In this document: one piece after another, positions 12,977 through 22,758 of the stretch
How positions within the stretch are numbered: the first letter of the stretch is position 1
Layout: every line of letters begins with the position of its first letter
From: Anthoceros angustus
Taxonomy: Eukaryota > Streptophyta > Anthocerotopsida > Anthocerotales > Anthocerotaceae
Direction: 5' to 3'
Length of the DNA: 64,000 nt
NCBI GenBank assembly: GCA_010909165.1
Contig: MU008157.1
Coordinates: 558,001-622,000 of the forward strand
Program-made: the position numbers and the translations under genes
The notes under the pieces: model-generated
The model's database searches: none
The model's input: the letters and a program-made list of their open reading frames with translations, nothing else
Told to the model about the DNA's origin: nothing

Positions 12977-14908
12977 TCACAGACCCAATGGGATACTCCT
13001 GTCTAACACATCCGCGTCAGCAAGGGAAGCCTTCATTTGCGTCTCCACCCTCTTGCGCAAGCTCTGATGCAGCAAGCGTTCGATCACCTCTGCTCCGAAC
13101 GAGAAGATGAGAGCGCTTCTGGCTGTCAGGGCATCGATCCCCCTGGCCTGAAAGTAGAAGAGCTGTTCCGCCTCGAAGTCACTGATAGCCGCACCATGGG
13201 AGCATTTCACATCGTCGGCAATGATCTGAAGGTTTGGTTTCACATTCACAGTTGCCCTCGGGGCCAGCAGCAGACTGCGACTGAGTTGTCCGGCGTCAGT
13301 CTGCTGAGCATATCTGCAAAAAAAGACAGAAGAGCAGGAAGCAAGTGTTAAGGGGTGTCATGTGGAGATGAATGAAGGAGTGGAGAACATGAAAATGACA
13401 GGGTAAGGCCGGAGGTGTCCGGTACCTATTCACTCTCACGTTGCCGTCAAACACGCCGTGACCTGAGGATTGAGACACAATGCATTTGTGCAGCTGCCTG
13501 CTGAAGCCTCCTGGGTGGCTCAACACCAGCTTGCTGTGCAGGTCGTGCAGCTGGTCCTTTCCAGCCAACAGAAATGACGACATCTCGGTCATGGTGTCTG
13601 GTCCCAGTTGCTGGATCTGAAGGTTGTGCCTGCTGAGACGCCCGCCGAGCCCTACTTCCACATGCTTGTAACAGCTGTTCTCGGCCTGAGCAGAAGAAAA
13701 GAGAAGCAGTCCCAGTCCCTCGTCCTGTCAGAAAGGGCAAGGGCAAGGGCAAGGGCAAGGGCAAGGGCAAGAATTGTCATCCCATGTCTCATGTCATCAC
13801 CAAGCACCTTACCTGCGTGACAGAAGTTTGCTTCACATGCACGGCGCCCTTCTGCTGAGTCTGCACATAGCGGTGAACGAGATTGCCGCCTTGCTCGACA
13901 TGGATGTCACACACTGCATTGGTCCAGTACGGGGCCCCCTGTACCCCGACAAACTCCTCAACAAACTCCACCTCCGCACCCTTCCCCACGGCCACCAGTA
14001 AGCGGGGGCAGGAAAGGGAAAAGGAAAGCCCGGCATCTCCATCCCCGGCCCGGCCCCCGGTGGAAATGTAAAGCACATGGAGCACATCGAAAAGCTTTAT
14101 CTCCGGAGGCACCGCGATGAGGAACACATCCCTGGCTCCCAAGCCGTTCAAAGACGCAAACACATCCTCATCCCCGGATCCTGATCCCAGCGTGGGAAGC
14201 ACCAACTGCTCCACCAGCTCCGCCGGAGCAGCCGAGACGCTCCCGGCGTAAACGTCCTCCGGCACGTCCTCTAGGTTGGACAGTTGCTGCGAGAAGACGC
14301 CATCGACGAACACCAGCCTGGACTTGGCTGCCTCGGGGATGGCGAAGGAGGCCAGGTCCAACTCCGCCTCCACCTCTCCATCCGCATCCGTTCCCTGGAT
14401 AGGCCGGACCAGAGAGTTCTTGAGGAACCTGAGGTCCGTGAACCTGTAAGCCTCGTCCTTGCTGGACGGCCATCGCTTAGCCAGCACAAGCTCTGAGGAC
14501 CTCTCCCGGAGCCTGTCGAGAGCCACGCTGTGAGAGCCGCTCCCTTGCGCAACAGACTCCTCAAGCCTCTCCGCCAAATCCAGGAGAAACAGGTCAGGGC
14601 CAGCGGGCAGCGATGCGGCCGACGCCTCTGCTTGATCTCGCAGTGGCGCGTCCTGCAGAGCCGCTGCCGCCAGGGCTTGCTGACTGCCCCTCCTCCATCC
14701 CCTGAAGCCAAGTGCAACACGCACCGCGTCATGCCTATGCTCATCGAAAAAACGATGGGGTTACACCACTTCTCCATACTCACGACGGGGAGAAGGAGAC
14801 CGACGACTGCTGCGAGCTCAGCCTCCCGCCATGAACCCAGAATGCAAGCTTCCTAGGCCGCTGTAGCACTGACGCTCCAGCTGCGCACTCCAGCTGCGCG
14901 CAGGCCAT
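12977..14908 (-). CDS. SUFD: Plastid Fe-S scaffold subunit SufD (ABCI7)
   Basis: Four exons on the minus strand: 14908-14784, 14734-13813, 13685-13426 and 13313-12977, in phase, 547 residues. SufD pairs with SufB and the ATPase SufC in the SUF complex that builds iron-sulfur clusters in plastids. Exon 1 supplies an ATG start and a Ser/Arg-rich segment typical of a transit peptide (RLSSQQSSVSFSPS). The mature protein has the N-terminal ferredoxin-like part (DEAYRFTDLRFLKNS) and the SufB/D beta-helix core near residues 360-520. Within the core, CSHGAAISDFEAEQLFYFQARG near residue 470 holds the conserved Cys-x-His and the Glu/Gln-Leu-Phe-Tyr region. The first intron is only 49 nt. Without it the frame would have to start at a GTG at 14724, which I reject. 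The second intron (13812-13686) contains a GGGCAA repeat. Confidence 0.95.
13733..13771. repeat. GGGCAA hexanucleotide repeat in SufD intron 2
   Basis: About six units of GGGCAA within the 127-nt intron between exons 2 and 3 of SufD. Confidence 0.9.
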
Positions 14909-15025
14909 GCCTCCCGCCGATACCGATGCTCAAGTCTCCTCAGCGGCATACCATGTGAAGTTTATTGCTTACTCGTTTAGTGCCATTCCAACTCGAGTGG
15001 CAAAGTGGGAAATTAAAAACATGTC

Positions 15026-15079
15026 ATCATTTCCTCTCGCATCCTAAGAGAACGCTGTACCATCTAAGCTACTTCACCT
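15026..15079 (-). pseudogene. tRNA-Ala-derived pseudo-tRNA
   Basis: The minus strand reads like the tRNA-Ala gene 175 bp away through the D-arm and anticodon arm (GTAGCTTAGATGGTACAGCG, then CTTAGGATGCGAGAGG). The T-arm and 3' acceptor strand are lost. The base matching the last anticodon position is changed, AGC to AGG. It is a decayed local duplicate. Confidence 0.75.
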
Positions 15080-15200
15080 CGACGACATAGCCAGGCAGAA
15101 GCTTCAAGGTTCCTAGGCCGCAAGGCAAAATGAGGCAAACAACATAGCCGGGCCTGAACCATGGCAATGCGAAGGGAGTCAACGATCTTTCGCCGTGATT

Positions 15201-15272
15201 GGAGATGCGGGGTATCGATCCCCGTACCTCTCGCATGCTAAGCGAGCGCTCTACCATCTGAGCTACATCCCC
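15201..15272 (-). tRNA. tRNA-Ala (AGC)
   Basis: Complete cloverleaf of 72 nt on the minus strand. The acceptor GGGGATG pairs with CATCTCC (one G-U), the D-arm contains TAGCTCAGATGGTAGAGC (box A), and the anticodon loop CTTAGCATG gives AGC. The T-arm GGGGATCGATACCCC contains box B. No intron. Confidence 0.97.
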
Positions 15273-15865
15273 GTGCGTGCAATCAAATGTAAGATTTTTG
15301 CTAAGATTCAATACAGTACCAGGTCCACATAAAATCCGCACCGGTCCAGCTATCTAGTGTTCATACTAGAGACACCCGCAGGTTAGAAAGGCATATGCAC
15401 ACAAAGATAGGCCCACCTACATATGTTCGAAGGCAGGCCAGCCATCCTCTGGCTGGTTCCGATGATGAGCATTAGTTCAAGCTCTTGGCCTGGCTTGCAC
15501 AGTGCTGCTTCGATATAATGTTGCTTCGACGGAGGCCACAAGAGCGTGTTAGGCTGTGATCTGTCACCGGGGCTGCCCTCACAAGAAGAAATCTCCTTCG
15601 CCCCCGCCCCAAGACCAAATCTCCTAGTTCTCCATGGAGGGGAAGCAAACTTTCACTTTGGGCGGAAACCACACATTCGAGTCGCAAACAAGCCCTACTC
15701 CTAACAATCATACCGGTTACGTTGGATCCAAGTTACCTCATGGAAAGAAATCAATGAACAATGAATTTGGAAACAAGATTGACCAGATGCAATGTAAGAA
15801 GCCCAGGACATAGGTATGTAGCCCATTCCCTAGTAGGCCGTCACCGGCATGTGGAGAAGCTGCTA
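15273..15865. other. Intergenic, no gene seen
   Basis: Holds the upstream flank of the tRNA gene and the 3' flank of the rhomboid gene. No supported frame or repeat. Confidence 0.5.
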
Positions 15866-16846
15866 CTACACTTTGCCGTACGCTTGACAGCTCCAGTGGG
15901 AGCTCGGCACGCATGTCAAGTAGTGACACCAACTACACTTGTCGTTCCCATCAACCCGTCGGAAGAGCAGAATCAAACCAACTGAATAGCCCGCGATCAG
16001 AAGGGTGGCGGCCGCTACCCACAGCACGTACTGGTAGGGCTTGTACTTGGAAACGGCGACTCTGTCTCTGGGAGGCATGTGCTGCAACTTCACCCACCCA
16101 AAATGAGGCTTCATCAGCAGCACAAAGCCGAGGAGGAAGCCTGCAAGGAAGCCTCCAATGTGAGCGAAGTTGTCCACATAGGGCATCAGCCCGATCGCCA
16201 GGTTGACACCCAGGGTGATGAGCAGGGAGAAGATAGCGGCGCAACGGCTGCTGTAAATGGACCAGTTGGTGATGAGCTCCGAAAGCAGGGATCCCAGCAC
16301 CCCGAAAACAGCGCCTGACGCCCCCACGCCGACCATGTAACGATTGAAGAGCAACGAGAGCACGCTCCCGCCCAATCCCGACAGCACGTAGATGATCCCC
16401 ACTCGGATGAACCCGAACTCCTTCTCCCACCCGTGCCCGATGACGACCAGGCCCACCATATTCGCCAGCACATGGAAGAGCCCGGCATGCAGCCAGTTGC
16501 TGGAGAAGAGTCGCCACCACTGGTGCCTCTCCACGACACGATTCCAAGACAGGCCTCCCATCTTGAGCAGCGTCTCGCCTGTCGGTCCAAGAAGAGGATT
16601 GGTGTTCCACGTCTGAAACGAGAACCTGTGCAGCCATGTGGGCATACACTGCCCCGGCGTGTTCTTGGGGCAGTTGTTCCTGTACATAGTCACCAGAAAC
16701 ACTACAATATTGGCCACCACGATGGTCGGGATTAGCCAAGCCCGCCAGGTCTGCCTCGCCCTGGGCACCGCCGGCACAACCTCCCCCATCTCTGCGTCCG
16801 GGGGAGAGTAGGGATACACTCCCCCTCGCTTGTTCTTGTTAGACAT
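15866..16846 (-). CDS. RBL: Rhomboid-type intramembrane serine protease
   Basis: Single-exon gene, 326 residues, ATG at 16846. Rhomboids cut transmembrane proteins within or next to the membrane. The protein has a cytosolic N-terminus, a first membrane segment (LIPTIVVANIVVFLVTMY) and a lumenal loop with cysteines. The core contains HVLANMVGLVVIGHGWE, the catalytic serine in GASGAVFG near residue 176, and the catalytic histidine in AHIGGFLAGF near residue 223. The seventh segment and a cysteine-rich tail (CSWCHYLTC) are typical of plant Golgi/ER RBL1-RBL2 type proteins. All catalytic residues are present, so it should be active. The lack of introns in an otherwise intron-rich neighbourhood is notable. 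The exact RBL number cannot be assigned from sequence alone. Confidence 0.95.
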   Translation of the reverse strand: MSNKNKRGGVYPYSPPDAEMGEVVPAVPRARQTWRAWLIPTIVVANIVVFLVTMYRNNCPKNTPGQCMPTWLHRFSFQTWNTNPLLGPTGETLLKMGGLSWNRVVERHQWWRLFSSNWLHAGLFHVLANMVGLVVIGHGWEKEFGFIRVGIIYVLSGLGGSVLSLLFNRYMVGVGASGAVFGVLGSLLSELITNWSIYSSRCAAIFSLLITLGVNLAIGLMPYVDNFAHIGGFLAGFLLGFVLLMKPHFGWVKLQHMPPRDRVAVSKYKPYQYVLWVAAATLLIAGYSVGLILLFRRVDGNDKCSWCHYLTCVPSSHWSCQAYGKV

Positions 16847-17208
16847 CCCGATCTGCCGATTCTCCAGCTCCTGCTTCTCGCTGCACCGCCTCCACCACGC
16901 GCACAGCCAAGACTCTCCCCGCTCCCAACCGCAAACACTCCAATCTCAGCCCCGCCAATCCCCTGCCCGTGCTCCTCCCAGAGCTGCTGCTGCTGCCAGC
17001 CACCCGAAGAAAAGCACTTCTGACAACACCAGCACGTTACACGCTCCAACCGAGGAGCAGCTACAAGCACACGACTGCGCTGTTCATTCCCTAAACCAGG
17101 TTACTGCATGTAGTAACATATGCCTGTCGCAGTTACCAAAACTAGGCCCACACTTCCATTTCAAGCGTCCCACCGGAGATGAAGATGAACAACACGAAAC
17201 GTTTTCTT
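16847..17208. other. Rhomboid 5' flank
   Basis: C-rich upstream region, presumably promoter and leader of the rhomboid gene. No gene seen. Confidence 0.4.
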
Positions 17209-17308
17209 CGGCGTGCTTGACCGTCAATGTTCCTCGGATAGACCTGAACTTCCTTCATCGGCATGCTTGACCGTCTAAGTTCCTCGGATAGACCTGTACT
17301 TCTTCTAC
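17209..17308. repeat. 50-bp direct repeat, two copies
   Basis: Units start at 17209 and 17259 with cggcRtgcttgaccgtc and share tcctcggatagacctg. They contain the GCATGCTTGACCGT core that recurs in degenerate form to 17,600. Confidence 0.85.
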
Positions 17309-17611
17309 CGCAGCCATGCTTGGCCGAACAAGCGCTTTCTTCAACGCTTTCGTCAGCTGCCATGCGTAGCCGTGAATTGACCTCGGCCTCCATGCTCTAC
17401 CGAGCATCAAGATACTTGCTTCAGCTGCCATGCTTCTGTGTATTTCTTCGGACCTCCTTGTCCCTAACTATTCTCCTCGGCCGCCAAGCCTGCCAATCGG
17501 CTGCCATGCTTAGCCGTGACCTTCTCCGGCTACCAAGCTTCCCCGTGAACTTCTCCGGCTGCCATGCTTAGCCGTGACCTTCTCCGGCTGCCATGCTTGG
17601 CCGTGAACAAG
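17309..17611. repeat. Minisatellite, 29-bp unit
   Basis: Four clear 29-bp units start at 17499, 17528, 17557 and 17586, consensus ggctgccatgcttagccgtg followed by accttctcc. More degenerate units (gccatgcttggccg, gccatgcgtagccg) extend left to about 17309. Related in its core to the 50-bp repeat just before it. Confidence 0.85.
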
Positions 17612-17702
17612 GAACCGCATGGAAAACCTCCGTAGTGGCCCGGGGACAAACAAAACACAAACACGCAGAACGCGATGCAAAACCTGCCACGCGTCCAATC
17701 CA

Positions 17703-18158
17703 TCACTGCTCCATATCCTCCTCTACATCTTCAGGCTCCTGCTCCGCGGCATCTCCTCCGCCGTCCTCTTCCACATCCACATCCGATGCCGGAGCCGGGG
17801 GTAGGGTTCGCTTCACAGTGGCAAGAAACGTCTCAACCTGGTCGCCAGAGAGCCTCTCGTCGCAGTCCTCGATGAGAAGGTGCACCTCCACCTCGCTGCT
17901 TGGCCTGCAATTCAAAACCTGCAGCTTCTCCGCCGCGGTGAGCTGCATCGGAGCCGCGGCCGCCAGGAAGCTCTCCACGGCACCCCGGTTCTGCGTGGCC
18001 GCGGGAGTCTGCATCAGGTAACCGTACACCTGGAGCTCCGATGTGTGCAGCGAGCTGAGCGGTCCCTTGTCTGCTCCCCGGCATCGCAGCAAGTCCAGCA
18101 CCTCGAAATTAGACAGCAATCCGGCGCGCGCATCCTGCACCTTCATCGCGCCAGGCAT
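17703..18158 (-). CDS. RPC9: RNA polymerase III subunit RPC9 (Rpc17/CRCP)
   Basis: Single exon, 151 residues from the ATG at 18158; the ATG at 18146 (MKVQDARAGLLSNFEVLDLL) is an equally good start and matches where the family normally begins. RPC9 pairs with RPC8 to form the Pol III stalk, the counterpart of Rpb4/7, needed for initiation at tRNA and 5S genes. The Rpb4 (HRDC-like) fold is recognisable by NFEVLDLLR near the N-terminus and LTAAEKLQVLNCRPSSEVE in the middle, followed by LLIEDCDERL. The C-terminus is strongly acidic (EEDGGGDAAEQEPEDVEEDM), as is common in the family. It is divergent with eS1, whose start is 300 bp away. Confidence 0.9.
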   Translation of the reverse strand: MPGAMKVQDARAGLLSNFEVLDLLRCRGADKGPLSSLHTSELQVYGYLMQTPAATQNRGAVESFLAAAAPMQLTAAEKLQVLNCRPSSEVEVHLLIEDCDERLSGDQVETFLATVKRTLPPAPASDVDVEEDGGGDAAEQEPEDVEEDMEQ

Positions 18159-18319
18159 CCGCAGTCCGCAGCTGGATGCGGCGCCGAAGAACAAACTGGC
18201 ACAAAGCACTGTGGTGAGGACGAGGGCGACTGGCTGCAGCCCGTTTCGGCGGTTAAGGAAGAAACCCTTTCATAGTAGGCTACAGATCTTTACTTATTCA
18301 GATGCTCGGTGAGTTTACG

Positions 18320-18328
18320 AAACCCTAA
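18320..18328 (+). promoter_or_regulatory. Telo-box (AAACCCTAA)
   Basis: Exact AAACCCTAA in the 300-bp spacer between RPC9 and eS1. The telo-box is a known cis-element of plant ribosomal protein promoters; here it lies 131 bp before the eS1 start codon. Confidence 0.7.
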
Positions 18329-18352
18329 AATGGCAGCGAGGAGTACTACTGT

Positions 18353-18360
18353 CTATATAT
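18353..18360 (+). promoter_or_regulatory. TATA-like element of eS1
   Basis: The run ctatatat lies about 100 bp upstream of the eS1 ATG and 25-30 bp after the telo-box. Position and sequence fit a TATA box; a pyrimidine-rich leader (gcttccttccc) follows near 18434-18445. Confidence 0.5.
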
Positions 18361-18458
18361 GCCGGCGCTGTGGCTTAGCTCCTTCTATGACGAGCAGTAC
18401 CTGCATACGTCCCTGAGCTCTACGATCGGCGCCTGCTTCCTTCCCGGAGGTCGGCAAC

Positions 18459-19823
18459 ATGGCAGTCGGGAAGAACAAGCGGATCTCCAAGGGCAAGAAG
18501 GGAGGCAAGAAAAAAATGTGAGTGTGTTGTTGGTCTGTCTGCTTCCGACACGCAGCTGCTGCTGCTTCGGCCGGTGCGGGATTTAGGTCGTGATGGAAGC
18601 TTCATGCCTTAGGCGCTGTGAGCATGGTGTCCTGGCGTGAGGGTTTGTGTTGGTTGGTGCAGTGGGATTTTAGCGGCAGGAGCTGACTGGTTTTGTTGGC
18701 AGTGTTGATCCCTTCTCGAAGAAGGACTGGTATGATATCAAGGCGCCCTCTACCTTCACGCAGAGGGCGGTCGGGAAGACGCTCGTGACACGGACGCAGG
18801 GAACTAAGGTCAGTGGGGCAAGCCTTGGTTTGTGTGGTGGATTGGAGGGAAGGTTTGGGAGCGGGGTCTCACGGGAGAGGTGCTGGCTTTTGCAGATTGC
18901 TTCCGATGGGTTGAAGGGGAGGGTTTTCGAGGTGTCGCTTGCCGACCTCCAAAACGATGAGGATCAGGCGTTCAGGAAGATTAAGCTCCGTGCTGAGGAC
19001 GTGCAGGGGAAGAACGTGCTGACCAACTTCTGGGTGAGGAAATTGGATTTTGTGGCTTGCGGAGTGGTGTAGGTTAGGTTGGTGAATTTCCAGATAAGGC
19101 AGGGGGTGATGCTGTGAGTGCTGTGCAGGGGATGGACTTCACCACGGATAAGTTGAGGTCCCTTGTTCGGAAGTGGCAAAGTTTGATCGAGGCTCATGTT
19201 GATGTGAAGACCACGGACAACTACACCTTGAGGATATTCTGCATTGGTTTCACGAAGAAGAGGCCCAACCAGATCAAGAGGACTTGTTATGCCCAGACTG
19301 GTCAGATTCGGCAGGTAGGCTTCCACATGCCAGGAATGTATGCTCGCCGCACGCTGTCATTCGACCATTTCTGTACTACTCAACAGCAAGTGGGTGACGA
19401 ATTTGAACGGTGACATGCAATGATATGCAGATTCGCAAGAAGATGCGGGAGATTATGGTGCGGGAAGCTCAGTCTTGCGATCTGAAGGATCTCGTGGCGA
19501 AGTTCATCCCCGAAGTGATCGGGAAGGAGATCGAGAAGGTGACTGCAGGCATCTATCCGCTGCAGAACACCTTCGTCCGCAAAGTGAAGATCCTGAAGGC
19601 TCCCAAGTTTGACCTTGGCAAGCTGATGGAGGTACGGCTGCTTCCAACTCAATAGTGACTTTTCACATAACGGGCTTTCTGGGTTTTTCGTGATCCTCAC
19701 CTTTCTCTCCTTCCTCAGGTACACGGTGACTACAGCGAGGAAGTGGGCACCAAGATTGAAAGGCCTGTCGGAGACGAGGCTGAGACAGAGGCAGAGCCTG
19801 CGGCGGAAGTAGTGGGTGCTTAG
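18459..19823 (+). CDS. RPS3A: 40S ribosomal protein eS1 (S3a)
   Basis: Six exons: 18459-18517, 18703-18808, 18896-19033, 19129-19314, 19431-19631 and 19719-19823, in phase, 264 residues, matching the usual 260-265. eS1 sits on the 40S platform near the mRNA exit and contacts initiation factors. The basic N-terminus [19 protein letters not shown] is diagnostic, followed by [34 protein letters not shown], and [20 protein letters not shown]. The acidic end ([16 protein letters not shown]) is plant-like. All introns are GT-AG and 78-185 nt long. The promoter is shared with divergent RPC9. Confidence 0.97.
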
Positions 19824-19902
19824 AATGGGCTTACCATCAAATTTTGTGGTCTCTCCTTTGCAAGGACTGATAGCAGTTGCCTTGCGTGCGGGCTTATTTA
19901 GC

Positions 19903-19944
19903 CCGAGGCTGAGACAGGCAGAGCCTCCGGAAGTAGTGGGTGGT
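19903..19944 (+). pseudogene. Partial duplicate of the last eS1 exon
   Basis: The segment cgaggctgagacaggcagag and onward to gtagtgggtg repeats the end of eS1 exon 6 (from about 19777), 80 bp after the stop codon. Compared with the exon it lacks ag in the GAGACAGAG part and three bases further on. It lies in the eS1 3' flank and cannot encode anything alone. Confidence 0.85.
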
Positions 19945-20420
19945 GAACCCCAGAAGGCCTTACCTACTCAAAATGAGTGAACGTCAGGCAGGAAAATTTT
20001 GTACTCAATTCTGAAGCTCCCCTTTGAGCAAATGTTCCGGCCTTCTCTACCAGGTGCACAACTTGAATGCATTCCCACGAACACCTCGAAAGGATTCCTT
20101 AGATCTCCGTTGTCACAACGGGGCCTCCGCCCTCCTCCGTCCGGCACGGTGCGGGTAGTGTGGTTACTCTGACATATAGTGAATAACTGAGAGGCCGGAT
20201 TCATTTTCGTAGCCTACCTGAAACAATATGTATGGGATGTGTAGACTCCAACTTTGTCCGGATTCGAGATATCACATAGGGTGTCATGACATGAAATTCC
20301 TCGATGTCGTTATGTGCATGTCATGGCATAGACTGACAAGACGCTGTGTATAGCTATGACGGCATGATGGATCATACCAGGGGTGCATGGTATGTGTATG
20401 TGCATGTGACCGGTATATAT
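19945..20420. other. Intergenic, no gene seen
   Basis: Transition from the gene-rich segment to the satellite. No supported gene; CATG-containing words become frequent towards the right. Confidence 0.45.
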
Positions 20421-20421
20421 C

Positions 20422-20900
20422 ATGTGGTATGTGGCATGTGGCATGTGGCATGTGGCATGTGGCATGTGGCATGTGGCATGTGGCATGTGGCATGTGGCAT
20501 GTGGCATGTGGCATGTGGCATGTGGCATGTGGCATGTGGCATGGCATGTGGCATGTGGCATGGCATGTGGCATGGCATATGGCATGTGGCATGTGGCATG
20601 TGGCATGTGGCATGTGGCATGGCATGTGGCATGTGGCATGTGGCATGTGGCATGGCATGCATGTGGCATGTGGCATGTATGGCATGTGGCATGTGGCATG
20701 TGGCATGTGGCATGTGGCATGTGGCATGTGGCATGTGGCATGGCATGTGGCATGTGGCATGTGGCATGTGGCATGTGGCATGTGGCATGTGGCATGTGGC
20801 ATGTGCATGTGGCATGGCATGTGGCATGTGGCATGTGGCATGTGGCATGTGGCATGTGGCATGTGGCATGTGGCATGTGGCATGTGGCATGTGGCATGTG
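20422..20900. repeat. 7-bp satellite (GGCATGT)n
   Basis: About 480 bp of nearly uninterrupted GGCATGT units. Interspersed 5-bp GGCAT units break the register (for example near 20540, 20563 and 20572), and a few units are otherwise altered. Because seven is not a multiple of three and the unit contains no stop, several frames stay open on both strands; these are not genes. Confidence 0.98.
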
Positions 20901-21907
20901 GATGGACATTGACATAAGGATTTGTCCATAGATATTAGTTTTAAAATATTAGGAATAATGTAAAAGGGACAAAGAATATTTTCTTGTCGATGATAAAGAA
21001 AAATATACTTGTCCCACATCTTGTCCTCTTTCCTTCCATCTTGTTGGTTGCCGCAGGCATCCCAAGTGGCTTGGATCGCTTTTCACTGTTCGTAAGATTA
21101 GGATTTTGCCTAGTTCTTTTGCTTTGGTAGTAAGTCGATACGTCTATTTTGCAAGCTTGTTAAATACTTGTTTAAATGATAAGCCTATTCTAAAGGCTTA
21201 CCCGAACCGTGAGGCTCAGTGCTTCATAGACTCTAACATGAGCCATGACCTAATGTGGCCATGGATAGCTATGCTGCCTTACGGTGCATGCACCAAATGA
21301 AAGTTTGAGTACAAATGACTTGAATAGAGACTCCCTCCTTCACGGAGTTTAGGAAATGTGAAAGAAATCACTTGTGTTGGGCTGTAAGCAAGATGTGGAG
21401 GACTGTGACAATAAGGTGGCAAGTGATAGTGACTTTAAAGAGAAGTCAAAGAATGAGCTTCACAATGCTATGTTCGCTAAAGTACAGTCGTAGTATGGGA
21501 AGTACTTGGTCTCGCTTTCTAAAATAGATGCCAACATAGCAACTTTTTTCACGAAAAAAACAAATCAAATTAGGAAAGGTTGGTACAGAAGCCTTCCGTT
21601 TCGAACGGTAGCGGTATCAGCAAAAACCGAAGATCCTACCTATTTATCGAGTTTAGGACAATTCGTCGGTGAGAGTACAGGAACTGGACAGCTCAACGCC
21701 AGCCACTAGTGTACCATGATTATCAACGCCATGACCCTCACCATCCTCGTCCTCTCGGTGAGACAGCTATGTAAAGGCCTCCAATGGATGAGGCAAACGT
21801 TACTCTAGCCTGCCAACTAGGATCGGAACTATGGTGAAGACAATGTCGAGGTCAATCATCTGTTGAATCTGCTTCAGGGTTTCCTTACCCAGGAGGCCAG
21901 GAACATC
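20901..21907. other. AT-rich repeat-derived DNA, no gene seen
   Basis: Short open frames at 21106-21300 and 21506-21709 show no recognisable domain. Probably old transposon remnants. Confidence 0.4.
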
Positions 21908-22123
21908 TCACATCAGCAAGTCCGAATTTGCTATGGAGATGAGCATCGGAGCCTGTGCGATTTTCATGTTAGTGAAGAGCTGGAGAGCAATACGAGCCGC
22001 GACTAGAAGACACCGTGTGGATTCTGGGACACACCCAACGGCCAAAGTGTACTCCATGAAGGTCCTATTCCACCACAGATTGGGCAATTGAAGCAACTTG
22101 AAACCTGTGAGTACTTCTCCCAT
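21789..22123 (-). pseudogene. Possible retroelement protease remnant
   Basis: Minus-strand reading contains MLISIANSDLLM followed, past a stop, by DVPGLLGKETLKQIQQMIDL. The order resembles the C-terminal half of a retroviral-type aspartic protease (…DVLIGxETLxxxxxxIDL), but the catalytic DTG is not visible. Low confidence. Confidence 0.3.
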
Positions 22124-22758
22124 CTTTGAAAGGAGCTACAAAGAACAACCAACGACAATACAAAACCTACGTTTTGCAGTAAGGATCTATGAGGCTAAGA
22201 CCACCCTCATGTTTGGCTAAATTAACTATGCCTAGACTACCCTGTTCCAATTTAGTAGTAGTTTCTTAAGGTGTAGAAATGGGCAAGACGTAAACCAAAA
22301 TAGTTCCTCCTATGAAGTTAAAAATCCCATTATTTATTCTTCTTGCATATAACTTCTTATAATCGTGTGATGCAAGGTTGTTAAGGTTTGTTCAAAAAGA
22401 TCGATATTTGCCTTTATAGAGCTGCAAAAAACCTCATGTTACATGACTCTGGAGGCATTGGACTCGAAAGATGATGTAAATACAAGCTATACTTCAAAAC
22501 CCGATATGTGGAGTGTAGAAGTCGTTGTGTATGAAGTTTTAACCGGAAATCATCCTCATATAGTTTATGAGTTCGATAGTTTTCAATTCTTGTCGGATAT
22601 TGGGCCACTCATCTAGGTCTAATTGAGATAGCCATCCTCTTTTTTTGGTACAACTCCAAGTTCTAAACCATTCTTATTTCTGCTCGCTATCTTATGTATA
22701 TATTATAATAATTTTATTACATAAAAATATATTTATATTATATTTTTAATAGAAGAAT
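22124..22758. other. AT-rich, no gene seen
   Basis: Nothing recognised; ends in an A/T run (22690-22760) just before the tandem duplication. Confidence 0.4.

Noticed and set aside
13789-14724. SufD starting at GTG 14,724
   Set aside because: A 49-nt intron and an upstream ATG give a full plastid transit peptide in phase, a better start for a nuclear gene.
17309-17611. CRISPR-like repeat array
   Set aside because: Units are contiguous with no unique spacers, in a plant nuclear context; a minisatellite explains it.
20284-21019. Several 170-200 residue frames on both strands
   Set aside because: All are readings of the 7-bp satellite, which lacks stops.
21506-21709. 67-residue frame in AT-rich DNA
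   Set aside because: No recognised motif and no matching neighbour fragments.
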